In this document: one piece after another, positions 8,233-15,854 of the stretch | How positions within the stretch are numbered: the stretch's first letter is position 1 | Layout of the letters: the number at the start of each line of letters is the position of its first letter | Source: JANXLS01 sp038227045 | GTDB taxonomy: Bacteria > Planctomycetota > SZUA-567 > H5-PLA8 | Direction of reading: 5' to 3' | Length of the DNA stretch: 43,628 bases | Assembly: GCA_038227045.1 (NCBI GenBank) | Contig: JBBRQD010000042.1 | Coordinates: 1-43,628, forward strand | Program-made: the position numbers and the translations under genes | Notes under the pieces: generated by a model | The model's input: only the letters and a program-made list of their open reading frames with translations | The model's database searches: none | Told to the model about the DNA's origin: nothing

Positions 8233-9562
8233 ACGTATCGAATGGAATGATCCGTCCGTCGGGATGAACGATGTGGATGCAGCTCTTCTTGACCGAGCGG
8301 ACGTCGAAATTGTACGCGTCGAGAAATTGAATGATCATCACGCGAAATACATTTTTGTACGAAATGTGTTCGGGCGTTTCGACGAACGGCAGACAGCACA
8401 GCAATTGTTTCAGCAGGAGCGCGGCCGTTTCCTTGGCCTGGCTTGCCGAACGCGGTTTAAAAAGCTGGCTGTGTAGCTTCTTGTCGTGTTCGTAGACGAT
8501 CGAATTGCCTTCGCCGTGCAGTAAAATAGTGGGATCGATTTTGCCGGTCAGCGGCGTTACTTTTCCATCGAGTTTCAGCGCGTACGCCATCGCCAGGCAA
8601 TCGGGATGGCAAGGCACGGGGATCACGTCGGCGGGCTTGAAGATATCCGATTGCGTGTAAATGCCGCGGCGAATCTCGGAGAGCGTCAGACGGTCGCGCG
8701 ACGGATCGATGCGTTCCAGCCGGCCCGCATTCTGGATTGGTTGAAACGTCACTCCGCGCACGCACGGTTGCTTCAAAGCGAAGTCAATGATCGCGCCCAT
8801 CTCGCCGTCGTTGAGACCCTTCTTCAACGTCACGACCAGCGTCGTCGAAATGTCGTAACGGTTGAGCCGTTCGATCGCGCGCAGCCGCACGTCCAGCAGC
8901 CCTTCTCCGCGTAGTTCGGTCATCACTTCGTCGCGCAACGAATCGAATTGCAGATACACTTCGAAGCCCGGCATATAGCCGCTCAGTCGCCGCGCGAATT
9001 CTTCTTCCTGCGCGATGCGCACGCCGTTGGTGTTGAGCATCAGATGCTTGATCGGTCGTTTCTTCGCCGCATCCAGGATCGCGAAAAAGTCCGGATGGAT
9101 CGTCGGCTCCCCGCCGCTGATCTGAACCACGTCCGGCTTGCCCTCGTTCTTCACGACGCAATCGAGCATGAACTCGATCTGCTCCAGCGTGCGGTGCGAC
9201 TGCCGCTGCGGCGAGGACTCCGCGTAGCAGACCGGGCACTTCAAATTGCACTGGTCGGTGACTTCGATGAGGCTCAGGCAGCTATGTTGTTCGTGATCGG
9301 GGCAAAGGCCGCAATCGTAAGGACAGCCATATTTAATTTGTGTGTTGAACTGCAGCGGCATCTGGCCGGGCTTGAGGTAGTTGCGCGTGAGTTTGTAATA
9401 GTCGATGTCGGTTGAAATCAGCACTTTTTCGAACTTGTGTTCGGGGCAATGCTTGAGCAAATAGACGCAGCCATCCTGCAAAATAACTTTGGCTTCCACG
9501 CGCCGCAGGCATTGCGAACACAGGCTGTTGGTCAGTTCGTAGAAGAGGTAGGGGCGATCCAT
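8156..9562 (-). CDS. radical SAM protein of the MJ0619/tetraether synthase-like family
   Basis: This 468-residue enzyme has many cysteines. An N-terminal C-x2-C (C15, C18) with HCPEH looks rubredoxin-like. YGCPYDCGLCPDHEQHSC (C80, C84, C87, C95) is an extra cluster site. The radical SAM motif is CNLKCPVC (C105, C109, C112), followed by SGGEPT. A late VPCHPDC and a C-terminal CIHIVHPDGRIIPFDTFN complete it. This arrangement is that of COG1964/MJ0619. In methanogens that protein was first reported to methylate 6-hydroxymethyl-dihydropterin and later shown to be tetraether lipid synthase (Tes), with several Fe-S clusters and a rubredoxin-like site. The function here is open: pterin methylation, lipid C-C coupling or another reaction. 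It lies 15 bp after the PTPS-family gene, last in a five-gene run. Confidence 0.85.
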   Translation of the reverse strand: MDRPYLFYELTNSLCSQCLRRVEAKVILQDGCVYLLKHCPEHKFEKVLISTDIDYYKLTRNYLKPGQMPLQFNTQIKYGCPYDCGLCPDHEQHSCLSLIEVTDQCNLKCPVCYAESSPQRQSHRTLEQIEFMLDCVVKNEGKPDVVQISGGEPTIHPDFFAILDAAKKRPIKHLMLNTNGVRIAQEEEFARRLSGYMPGFEVYLQFDSLRDEVMTELRGEGLLDVRLRAIERLNRYDISTTLVVTLKKGLNDGEMGAIIDFALKQPCVRGVTFQPIQNAGRLERIDPSRDRLTLSEIRRGIYTQSDIFKPADVIPVPCHPDCLAMAYALKLDGKVTPLTGKIDPTILLHGEGNSIVYEHDKKLHSQLFKPRSASQAKETAALLLKQLLCCLPFVETPEHISYKNVFRVMIIQFLDAYNFDVRSVKKSCIHIVHPDGRIIPFDTFNLFYRDGREAKLRELRKMYEPAEA

Positions 9563-9577
9563 TTGTGAACGATTCCA

Positions 9578-10021
9578 TTATTCACGATAGGTGGCCGAAC
9601 ATCCCGGCGATTCGAAGACTTGCACGCTGGCCAGTTGCGTCTTCGCCGGCAGGCGTTTTTGGATGCGCTGGAAAAGCACGCGTGCGATGTTCTCGGCGCT
9701 CGGTGAAAGTCCGCCCTTTCCCTCGCGAAACTCGTCCACGCTTTCGTTGAGGAAACAATAGTTCAGCCGCCCGACCTCTTCATCGACAATGGGCTTCAAT
9801 TCTAAAAAATCGATCAGCATGCCCGCGCGATCGACTTCGTGGCCGGAGACGGTGACGATGGTCTTGAAATTGTGCCCATGCGTCGGCTCGGTCGCGCCTT
9901 TGTAGTCGCGCAGCGCGTGCGCGGAGCAGAAGTGGGTTTCGATGGCTACTTCGAAATGTGCGGGCAAGAGTGGGGCTCCTTCGAATATATCTTCTATGGC
10001 TCCGAACTTTTCAACACTCAT
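9578..10021 (-). CDS. 6-pyruvoyl-tetrahydropterin synthase/QueD-family protein with altered active site
   Basis: This is a 147-residue PTPS superfamily protein. The zinc histidines are visible in FCSAHAL (H35) and THGHNF (H48, H50), and the GMLIDFLELK strand and late VFESPG Glu are kept. Two catalytic features differ from QueD. The cysteine before HGH is absent; instead Glu45 lies in E-P-T-HGH, the E-x2-HGH pattern I associate with PTPS-III enzymes that form 6-hydroxymethyl-dihydropterin. The usual L-D-H..LN reads L-N-Y-C-F-L-N (86-92), so the Asp-His pair is missing. Its ATG overlaps the miaB TGA by four bases (ATGA), so the two are translationally coupled. Calling it queD would be unsafe; a pterin role or a new reaction is possible. 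Confidence 0.8.
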   Translation of the reverse strand: MSVEKFGAIEDIFEGAPLLPAHFEVAIETHFCSAHALRDYKGATEPTHGHNFKTIVTVSGHEVDRAGMLIDFLELKPIVDEEVGRLNYCFLNESVDEFREGKGGLSPSAENIARVLFQRIQKRLPAKTQLASVQVFESPGCSATYRE

Positions 10022-11493
10022 CCCACCACATCGCCAATCATGCTATACGCGCTCGCTTCCGTCACCTCCACATGGACGAGCGTTCCAATCTTCGACGCGT
10101 CCGCCGCAAAATGAATCAAGCGGTGCGCGCGCGTTCGGCCCGTCAGGCGGCTGGGATCTTTGCTTGGGCCTTCGACCAGCACTTCCTCGATCTTGCCAAT
10201 TCGGTCGCGGTTCTTTTCCAGCGAGATTTTTTCCTGCAAGTCCGAGAGCCGGGCGTGCCTCTCCTTCTTCGTCGTTTCTGGAATGTCGTCTTCGAGTTTT
10301 TGCGCGGGCGTGCCTTCGCGCACCGAGTACTTGAAAACGTAGCTGTTCTGAAAACGCACTTCTTCCATCAAGGACAGGCTCGCTTCGAAATCTTCATCGG
10401 TCTCGCCGCAGAATCCGACGATCCAGTCGCCGCAGAATTCAATCTCCGGGCAGCGTTCGCGGGCGGCGCGCACCACGTCGAGGTAGCGCTCGCGTTTGTA
10501 GCCGCGCTTCATGCGGCGCAGCATCCTGTCCGAACCGCTCTGCGGCGGCATGTGAATGAACGGCATCACTTTGTCGCTCAGTTCGGCCATCGTCGAAAAG
10601 AGTTCCTCGCGGCACTCTTCCGGATGGCTCGTGATGAAGCGAATGCGCTTCAAGCCGTCGATGGGGTGCAGCGCGCGCAGCAGATTCCAAAGAGTAGTTT
10701 CGCTACCGAGATCGTAACCGTAGGTGTCGATGGTCTGTCCCAGCAGCATGATTTCGCGCACGCCGTCCGCGACGAGGCGCTTGGCTTCGGCGACGACATC
10801 GTCGATCGGCCGGCTGACCTCCGGGCCGCGCGTGTAGGGCACGACACAGTACGTGCAGCGCTTGTTACAGCCGCGCGTGACCGTGATGAACGCCATGTGC
10901 CGATTTTCGCGGCGCGCAACAGTCTCGCCAAAATTCACGATGGGCTTGGTTTCAATGGCCAGCAGCGGCGTCTGCGCGCCTTCGCGCACGCGTTCGAGCA
11001 GCTTGGGAAATTCATCGAGCATGCGCGTGCCGACGATCAGATCCACCCACGGGAATTTCTGGGCGATGTGCTCGCCTTCTTTTTGAGCCATGCAGCCCAT
11101 TACGGCAATGGTGAATCCCGGCTGGCGGCGTTTGCGTTCGCGCAACACATGCAGCCGGTTGTACACGCGGTCTTCGGCGTGCCCGCGCACCGAGCAGGTG
11201 TTCATCACAAGCAGATCGCAGTCTTCGGGATCTTCGACAAAGAGCGCGCCTTTTTCGTTGAGCAGCCCCGCGACCATCTCGGAATCGTACTTGTTCATCT
11301 GGCAGCCGAACGTCAACAGATGAACCTTCGTTCCGGCAGTCAGCGGATGGCTGCGCGAGCCGGCCAGTTTAAGCGGATCGGCGGAAAAGACGGTGCCCTC
11401 CGGCCCGCAGAGATCGGGGTTGTGATCAGGCGATTCGACGCCGCGAAGGGGAGTGTCGGAGTGCGTGTGGGTGTGTGGGTCGAGCGATTCCAT
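10018..11493 (-). CDS. miaB: tRNA-2-methylthio-N6-dimethylallyladenosine synthase
   Basis: MiaB is a radical SAM methylthiotransferase that adds a 2-methylthio group to i6A37 of tRNAs. The 491-residue product shows the three N-terminal auxiliary-cluster cysteines (TFGCQMN, MNTCSVRG, VMGCMAQ), the radical SAM CNKRCTYC, GQTIDTYGYD, and a C-terminal TRAM-like region (LVEGPSKDPSRLTGRTRAHR). The frame is open to 11595, but the ATG at 11493 is preferred. It still leaves an extension of about 55 residues before the domain, with a His-rich DPHTHTHSD start of unknown role. It sits in the queA to radical SAM run. MtaB/RimO paralogues are less likely given the MiaB-type motifs and length. Confidence 0.92.
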   Translation of the reverse strand: MESLDPHTHTHSDTPLRGVESPDHNPDLCGPEGTVFSADPLKLAGSRSHPLTAGTKVHLLTFGCQMNKYDSEMVAGLLNEKGALFVEDPEDCDLLVMNTCSVRGHAEDRVYNRLHVLRERKRRQPGFTIAVMGCMAQKEGEHIAQKFPWVDLIVGTRMLDEFPKLLERVREGAQTPLLAIETKPIVNFGETVARRENRHMAFITVTRGCNKRCTYCVVPYTRGPEVSRPIDDVVAEAKRLVADGVREIMLLGQTIDTYGYDLGSETTLWNLLRALHPIDGLKRIRFITSHPEECREELFSTMAELSDKVMPFIHMPPQSGSDRMLRRMKRGYKRERYLDVVRAARERCPEIEFCGDWIVGFCGETDEDFEASLSLMEEVRFQNSYVFKYSVREGTPAQKLEDDIPETTKKERHARLSDLQEKISLEKNRDRIGKIEEVLVEGPSKDPSRLTGRTRAHRLIHFAADASKIGTLVHVEVTEASAYSMIGDVVG

Positions 11494-11554
11494 AGTGGCG
11501 GGATTGTAACACAGAAGGCGGTGGGTTGCAATTCTGGCAAAATTGGACGCGCTT

Positions 11555-12397
11555 CTATGGCAACACAATTCCCGGCAAATCACGCTGGATGCCATTTCTT
11601 GCTTGATTATGAAGATTAAACCCGAACCGATTTACCACCGTCTGTGCCAACGGCAGGGCCTTTGCCGGATTGCGTTCAGGTTCGAATAGGGGCGCATTAG
11701 TTTGCCACCACGTATCCCATTCATCTTGCGTTTTCGGCGATTTTGTCAACAGGTCCGTACCGATCACGAACGCAACGTATTTTAAACGGTTTTCAGGATC
11801 CCCCATTGAATCCACGACCTTCCGTCGCCATGCCACGTTGGGAATGCGTTCAATTGCATTCACGATGCTACCTTGGTCCGTTCCAATTTCGAAGAGCACG
11901 GGAACGAAGAAACTGGGAAATCCATCAGCGATTACATCAATGTTGTAGCTGGTCCCAAATCGCCAATGAGTATGTTTGCATTTCGCTGAACAAAGCACTT
12001 CGATACGCTGACTGGTCTCCCAATGTTCCACATAAGAAAAGAATCCGAATTTTTCAACGCGGACCGCTCCACACCGCCAACAATTGTGATACGTTGCGCC
12101 TGACATGAGCGCGAAAATCGATAGAACAACACACAGCGAAAAGAAGATATTTAAGCTCCGACGCCAGCCCAAAATGCAACGCCGCGCGGCACGCCATTCA
12201 CCAAACGCCGCACCGATCAATACCATTGCAATCAACGTCACGTCGCCCTGCCATGTAGCGCTGGACTCCGGTCCGTAATGGCGAATACTCAACAACGCGC
12301 CAATAAACAGCATCAAGCCGAGCGCTTCGCCGAGCGAAAATTGAAATGATCGCCGTTGGCTGGGTTTGATATGCGGCGGTGCTGTTATTATTTCCAC
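11555..12397 (-). CDS. unknown membrane protein with two cysteine pairs
   Basis: I do not recognise this 280-residue protein. Three hydrophobic segments occupy about residues 22-105 (ALGLMLFIGALL, TLIAMVLIGAAFG, IFFSLCVVLSIFALM). They are followed by a soluble part with NCWRCG and EVLCSAKCKH, two C-x2/3-C pairs that could bind metal or form disulfides. The rest has no motif I can name. The GTG at 12397 is chosen because AGGA lies about nine bases upstream and it begins 20 bp after queA. An upstream GTG at 12433 would overlap queA. It is placed between queA and miaB on one strand, so it probably shares their transcript, but that does not prove a tRNA role. Confidence 0.65.
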   Translation of the reverse strand: MEIITAPPHIKPSQRRSFQFSLGEALGLMLFIGALLSIRHYGPESSATWQGDVTLIAMVLIGAAFGEWRAARRCILGWRRSLNIFFSLCVVLSIFALMSGATYHNCWRCGAVRVEKFGFFSYVEHWETSQRIEVLCSAKCKHTHWRFGTSYNIDVIADGFPSFFVPVLFEIGTDQGSIVNAIERIPNVAWRRKVVDSMGDPENRLKYVAFVIGTDLLTKSPKTQDEWDTWWQTNAPLFEPERNPAKALPLAQTVVNRFGFNLHNQARNGIQRDLPGIVLP

Positions 12398-12417
12398 GTG
12401 TTGAATTCCTAATTTAT

Positions 12418-13500
12418 CTATACAATCAAGCACGCATCCCCGTAACTGTAAAAGCGATACCCCGCATCCACCGCATGTTTGTACGCCCGCTTTAACAGGT
12501 CGATTCCGTTCATGCTTCCCGGCGCGGCGAATGCTGAGACCAGCATCAGCAGGCTTGATTTTGGAATATGGAAATTCGTCAGCAAGCCGCTGGCGATTTT
12601 GAAATCGTGTGGCGGATGGACGAAGAGATTCGTCAGCCCTGCCAGTGCTCCCGTGGCGTCGAGCAAACCTGCTGCGCCTTCGAGTGTTCTTAAACTTGTG
12701 GTGCCGACTGCGACCACGCGCCGGCCTTCGTGCTTTGCCGCTTGGATGGCCGCGACGGTTTCGGCGGGGATGTAGTATGGTTCCGGATCGACGAAATGGT
12801 CTTCGACATTCTCCGCTTTCACTGGGCGGAACGTTCCCGGACCCACGTGCAGCGTCAGCGGCGCGATGGTGACTCCCGCCGCTTTCAATTCGTCGAGCAG
12901 TGCGATCGAAAAATGCAGGCCGGCCGTGGGCGCGGCGACTGCGCCGGGATTGCGCGCGTAGACCGTTTGGTAGCGCTGTTTGTCGAACTCGGACGACGGC
13001 CCCGACGCGCGGCGCACATAAGGGGGCAGCGGGACTTCGCCGTGCTTTGAAACATGCGCGTCGAGTTCGGCGGCGTTGCAGTGAATTTCGATGATGTCGC
13101 CGGCCTCGCGCAGCCGCTCGCGAAGCGTGACTTTCGGGCCGTCAATCAAAGTGAACGATTCGCCCACTTTTAAGACGCCGCCGGCTTTCGTCAACACACG
13201 ATGCCGTAATCCTGTACCGCTGGAAGTATGCGATTCGGGTTCAGGTGGCAGCAACAGGAACTCGACCTTCCCGCCGCTCGAATCGCGAATGGCGCGCAGC
13301 CGCGCGGGAATGACGCGTGTGTCGTTGACGACCAGAACGTCGCCCGCGCGAAAATACTCCTTTAAATTCCGAACGGAATCGTCCTTCCAGATCTTCGTCA
13401 ATCGGTCGAGAACCAGCAGGCGCGAGGCGTGACGATCCGGCAGAGGTTCCTGTGCAATCAGTTGTTCGGGCAAATGGAAATCGAAAATTTCAGTTTTCAT
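12418..13500 (-). CDS. queA: S-adenosylmethionine:tRNA ribosyltransferase-isomerase
   Basis: QueA transfers and isomerises the ribosyl group of SAM onto preQ1-modified tRNA, giving epoxyqueuosine. The 360-residue product matches the family end to end: FDFHLPEQLIAQEPLPDRHA at the start, VLVVNDTRVIPARL, VAAPTAGLHF, TLHVGPGTFRPV, VVAVGTTSLRTLE and the closing SLLMLVSAFA. The frame is open to 13614, but that extension crosses hairpin repeats; the ATG at 13500 gives the family N-terminus. It is the first gene of the minus-strand run queA, membrane protein, miaB, PTPS-like, radical SAM. No other queuosine gene with intact active site is visible here. Confidence 0.95.
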   Translation of the reverse strand: MKTEIFDFHLPEQLIAQEPLPDRHASRLLVLDRLTKIWKDDSVRNLKEYFRAGDVLVVNDTRVIPARLRAIRDSSGGKVEFLLLPPEPESHTSSGTGLRHRVLTKAGGVLKVGESFTLIDGPKVTLRERLREAGDIIEIHCNAAELDAHVSKHGEVPLPPYVRRASGPSSEFDKQRYQTVYARNPGAVAAPTAGLHFSIALLDELKAAGVTIAPLTLHVGPGTFRPVKAENVEDHFVDPEPYYIPAETVAAIQAAKHEGRRVVAVGTTSLRTLEGAAGLLDATGALAGLTNLFVHPPHDFKIASGLLTNFHIPKSSLLMLVSAFAAPGSMNGIDLLKRAYKHAVDAGYRFYSYGDACLIV

Positions 13501-13560
13501 ACGCCCCATCTTACTATAAAAGCCACAGGCGATGAACTTCAAACCGCACCCCTCACCCGG

Positions 13561-13610
13561 CGAGCGCAAACGGCCGCGCTCGTCCGCCCTCTCCCTCAAG
13601 GGGAGAGGGG
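13561..13610. repeat. two short hairpins in divergent intergenic region
   Basis: CGAGCG/CGCTCG arms (13561-13582) and CCTCTCCC/GGGAGAGG arms (13589-13610) lie between divergent queA and the epimerase gene. The second is the same CCCCTCTCC...GGAGAGGGG motif seen inside the palindrome at 27801-27884. They may sit in the queA leader; the role is unknown. Confidence 0.65.
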
Positions 13611-13649
13611 ACATGGCTGCTACCCCAATTCCAATGAATGGAGAATTTC

Positions 13650-14429
13650 ATGAGCTTCGAAGAAATTGAAATCCGCAGTGGAAATGTCTCCGCGAAAGTC
13701 GCTCCGGCGCGCGGCACGCTGGTGTCCGCCCTCACGGTCAACGGCAAAGAGATTCTGTACCTCGATCGTGCCTCGTTTGAGGACGAGACAAAAAACGTGC
13801 GCGGCGGAATTCCCGTCCTGTTTCCATACGCGGGCAAACTCGTGGACGGCACTCTGGTCGTTGCGGGAACGAAGATGAATCAGCACGGATTCGGCCGCAA
13901 CAAGGCCTGGAAAGTGCTCGAAGCAAGAGCAGACACTATTCGCGTTGGATTGTCGTCTGACGCCGAGACACTGGCTGTGTATCCCTACAGGTTCAGCGCC
14001 GAGCAGCGCTGCACGATTTTGCCGCGTGGGTTGCTTGTCGAGTTGTTAATTGCAAATCTCGATCCCAAACCGCTGCCGGTTTCCCCGGGATGGCATCCGT
14101 ATTTCTGCTGCCCGGGCGCAAAAAAGCCCGGCGTGGTCTGCGATGCGCCAGGGTTTGTCGCGGGTTCGACGCCCAATGACCGCGAATTCGATTTCGGCAT
14201 CGCCGCACCCGCAGACGGCCGCGCGTCGATTCAGGGAATTGAATTCGGAACGTTGAATTTGAGCTTTGAACCGGTGATGCGCCACCTCCAATTTTGGTCG
14301 CAGCCCGGCAAGGACTTCATTTGCATCGAACCCTTCAACGGCCCCAACAACACGATTAATACTGAACGACGTGTCGACATTGCGCCAGGCACCTGCCGCG
14401 TATTTTGGATGCGCATCGAAATCGACTGA
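13650..14429 (+). CDS. aldose 1-epimerase / galactose mutarotase-like protein
   Basis: This 259-residue beta-sandwich protein is of the galactose-mutarotase superfamily, whose members interconvert alpha and beta anomers of sugars or sugar phosphates. Family signs are GGIPVLFPYAGKL, NQHGFGRNKAW (His of the active site), VSPGWHPYF (second His) and the late FICIEPFNGPNNTIN with the catalytic Glu. The pattern fits the aldose-1-epimerase / glucose-6-phosphate-1-epimerase group; the substrate is unknown. There is no signal peptide, so it is cytoplasmic. The ATG at 13650 is favoured over 13638 because GGAGA lies at the right distance upstream. Confidence 0.85.
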   Translation: MSFEEIEIRSGNVSAKVAPARGTLVSALTVNGKEILYLDRASFEDETKNVRGGIPVLFPYAGKLVDGTLVVAGTKMNQHGFGRNKAWKVLEARADTIRVGLSSDAETLAVYPYRFSAEQRCTILPRGLLVELLIANLDPKPLPVSPGWHPYFCCPGAKKPGVVCDAPGFVAGSTPNDREFDFGIAAPADGRASIQGIEFGTLNLSFEPVMRHLQFWSQPGKDFICIEPFNGPNNTINTERRVDIAPGTCRVFWMRIEID

Positions 14430-14579
14430 ATCTTCGAGACCTTCTGGATTCGCGTTCATCAGCGATTGAGTAGAGCAGTGAACAACTGGAGCGCTTCCAA
14501 TATTAAAAAAACGCTCATACCGATTGCGAACTGGTGTAGACAGCAACGCTGTACCTTCTTTTTAAGGAATCCTCCGTCT

Positions 14580-15692
14580 ATGAAAATGTCGCTCTCAACC
14601 GTCTGCGCGGTATGCGTATTCGCCGTGCTGTCGGGTTCTTTGCTGCGTGCCGAAGAGCCCAAGAAGGACCCGCCGACGCCACCCGTGAAAGAGGAGCCCA
14701 AGGAACCGGCGAAAGCGGCGGAGGCCGATCCTTACAAAGTTCCAACAGGTGCGGATTCCAAAGCATTAGTCAACTTTTGCAAGGGTCTGTTCACGCATCG
14801 AGCCAGTGTGAAAACACGGGAGGCCTATCAGGAATATCTTACGAAGATGCGTCCGTCCTTGAAATCGGCTTGCGACCAGATTTTGAGTCTGGAGAAAGTT
14901 GACACCACCGAAAACGGGCGCTTCGCGCGCCGCAATCTGATCGGATTGGGGATCACCGGACTGATGACGTCCGACGAAGCTCAAAGCAAGAAGTATATTG
15001 CCGATGTCAAGGCCTTTTTATCTGCGGAGGAAATGACGAAGGAAGACGTGGGCATCACGCAAGGCATCGGTCAAACGCTGGAGCACACCAACCCGGCTTT
15101 GGCGAAAGATTTTTACACGACCGCGGTCACGCAGATGAAGAAAAGCAAAGACCCGCAAGTTGTGAACTATGCCGAGCGCCTCGCGGCAACTGTTCGCCGG
15201 CTGGATTTGCTGGGCAACACCATGGAACTGAAAGGCACCACGGTGGAGGGCAAGCCTTTCGATGTCGTGTCGTTGAAGGGCAAAGTCGTGCTGGTCGATT
15301 TCTGGGCAACGTGGTGCCATTTCTGCATCGAAGAGCTTCCCAACGTCAAAAGGAACTATGCCGGCTACCATAATAAGGGGTTCGAGGTGGTCGCAATCAG
15401 TGGAGACCAGGAACGCGCGAAGCTCGACGAATTCCTGCTGGCGGAGAAGCTGCCGTGGATTCAGCTTCACGATGAAAACGGACAGAATGCCGCAATGGCG
15501 CAATACGCAATCGCCAGTTTTCCGACTACGTTTCTGATCGGTAAAGATGGCAAGGTACTGTCTCTTTCAGCACGCGGCCCAGCGCTTGACAAGTTGTTGA
15601 AAGATCAACTGGGCGAACCGGACGCGGTTCCCGCCGAAGTCAAAGACAAGACGGCCGACCCGGCACCGAAAACCGCCACGCCTAAGAATTAA
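14580..15692 (+). CDS. exported TlpA-like thioredoxin, paralogue 1
   Basis: This 370-residue exported thiol-disulfide protein has a signal peptide (1-24, ending LLRAEE), a Pro/Lys/Glu-rich linker (25-50) and an unnamed helical domain (about 52-205) that starts YKVPTGADSKALVNFC. The TlpA/thioredoxin domain (about 208-345) carries the redox motif WCHFC (245-249) and the cis-Pro in FPTTFLIGKDG. A charged Pro/Ala/Lys tail ends the protein. TlpA-like proteins reduce or guard thiols in the periplasm or feed electrons to cytochrome maturation; the target here is unknown. An AAGGAAT site nine bases upstream fixes the ATG at 14580 against an upstream open frame. Two close paralogues follow. Confidence 0.88.
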   Translation: MKMSLSTVCAVCVFAVLSGSLLRAEEPKKDPPTPPVKEEPKEPAKAAEADPYKVPTGADSKALVNFCKGLFTHRASVKTREAYQEYLTKMRPSLKSACDQILSLEKVDTTENGRFARRNLIGLGITGLMTSDEAQSKKYIADVKAFLSAEEMTKEDVGITQGIGQTLEHTNPALAKDFYTTAVTQMKKSKDPQVVNYAERLAATVRRLDLLGNTMELKGTTVEGKPFDVVSLKGKVVLVDFWATWCHFCIEELPNVKRNYAGYHNKGFEVVAISGDQERAKLDEFLLAEKLPWIQLHDENGQNAAMAQYAIASFPTTFLIGKDGKVLSLSARGPALDKLLKDQLGEPDAVPAEVKDKTADPAPKTATPKN

Positions 15693-15854
15693 AAGTGCGA
15701 TAGACGCAATGGCAGTCGGGCGGGAGTATTATTAAATCACACATTGTGCACAAGACATCCTTTTTACGGGTGCTTTTTTTGCAATAGATTTCGCTTTCGC
15801 GCGTCTTTGTGTTATGGTCGGCGGATCAATTTTCAATAGTCAGGGGATTTACAG

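Noticed and set aside
9578..10021. Calling the PTPS-family gene queD because queA is nearby
   Set aside because: The catalytic Cys and the Asp-His block expected of QueD are not seen, so only a family-level call is given.
9958..11619. 553-codon open frame on the plus strand opposite miaB
   Set aside because: It mirrors the GC-rich miaB gene on the other strand; its translation has no recognisable domain, while miaB shows complete family motifs.
15693..15854. Terminator between TlpA paralogues 1 and 2
   Set aside because: A T-run is present near 15772-15780, but the stem before it is only about four bases.
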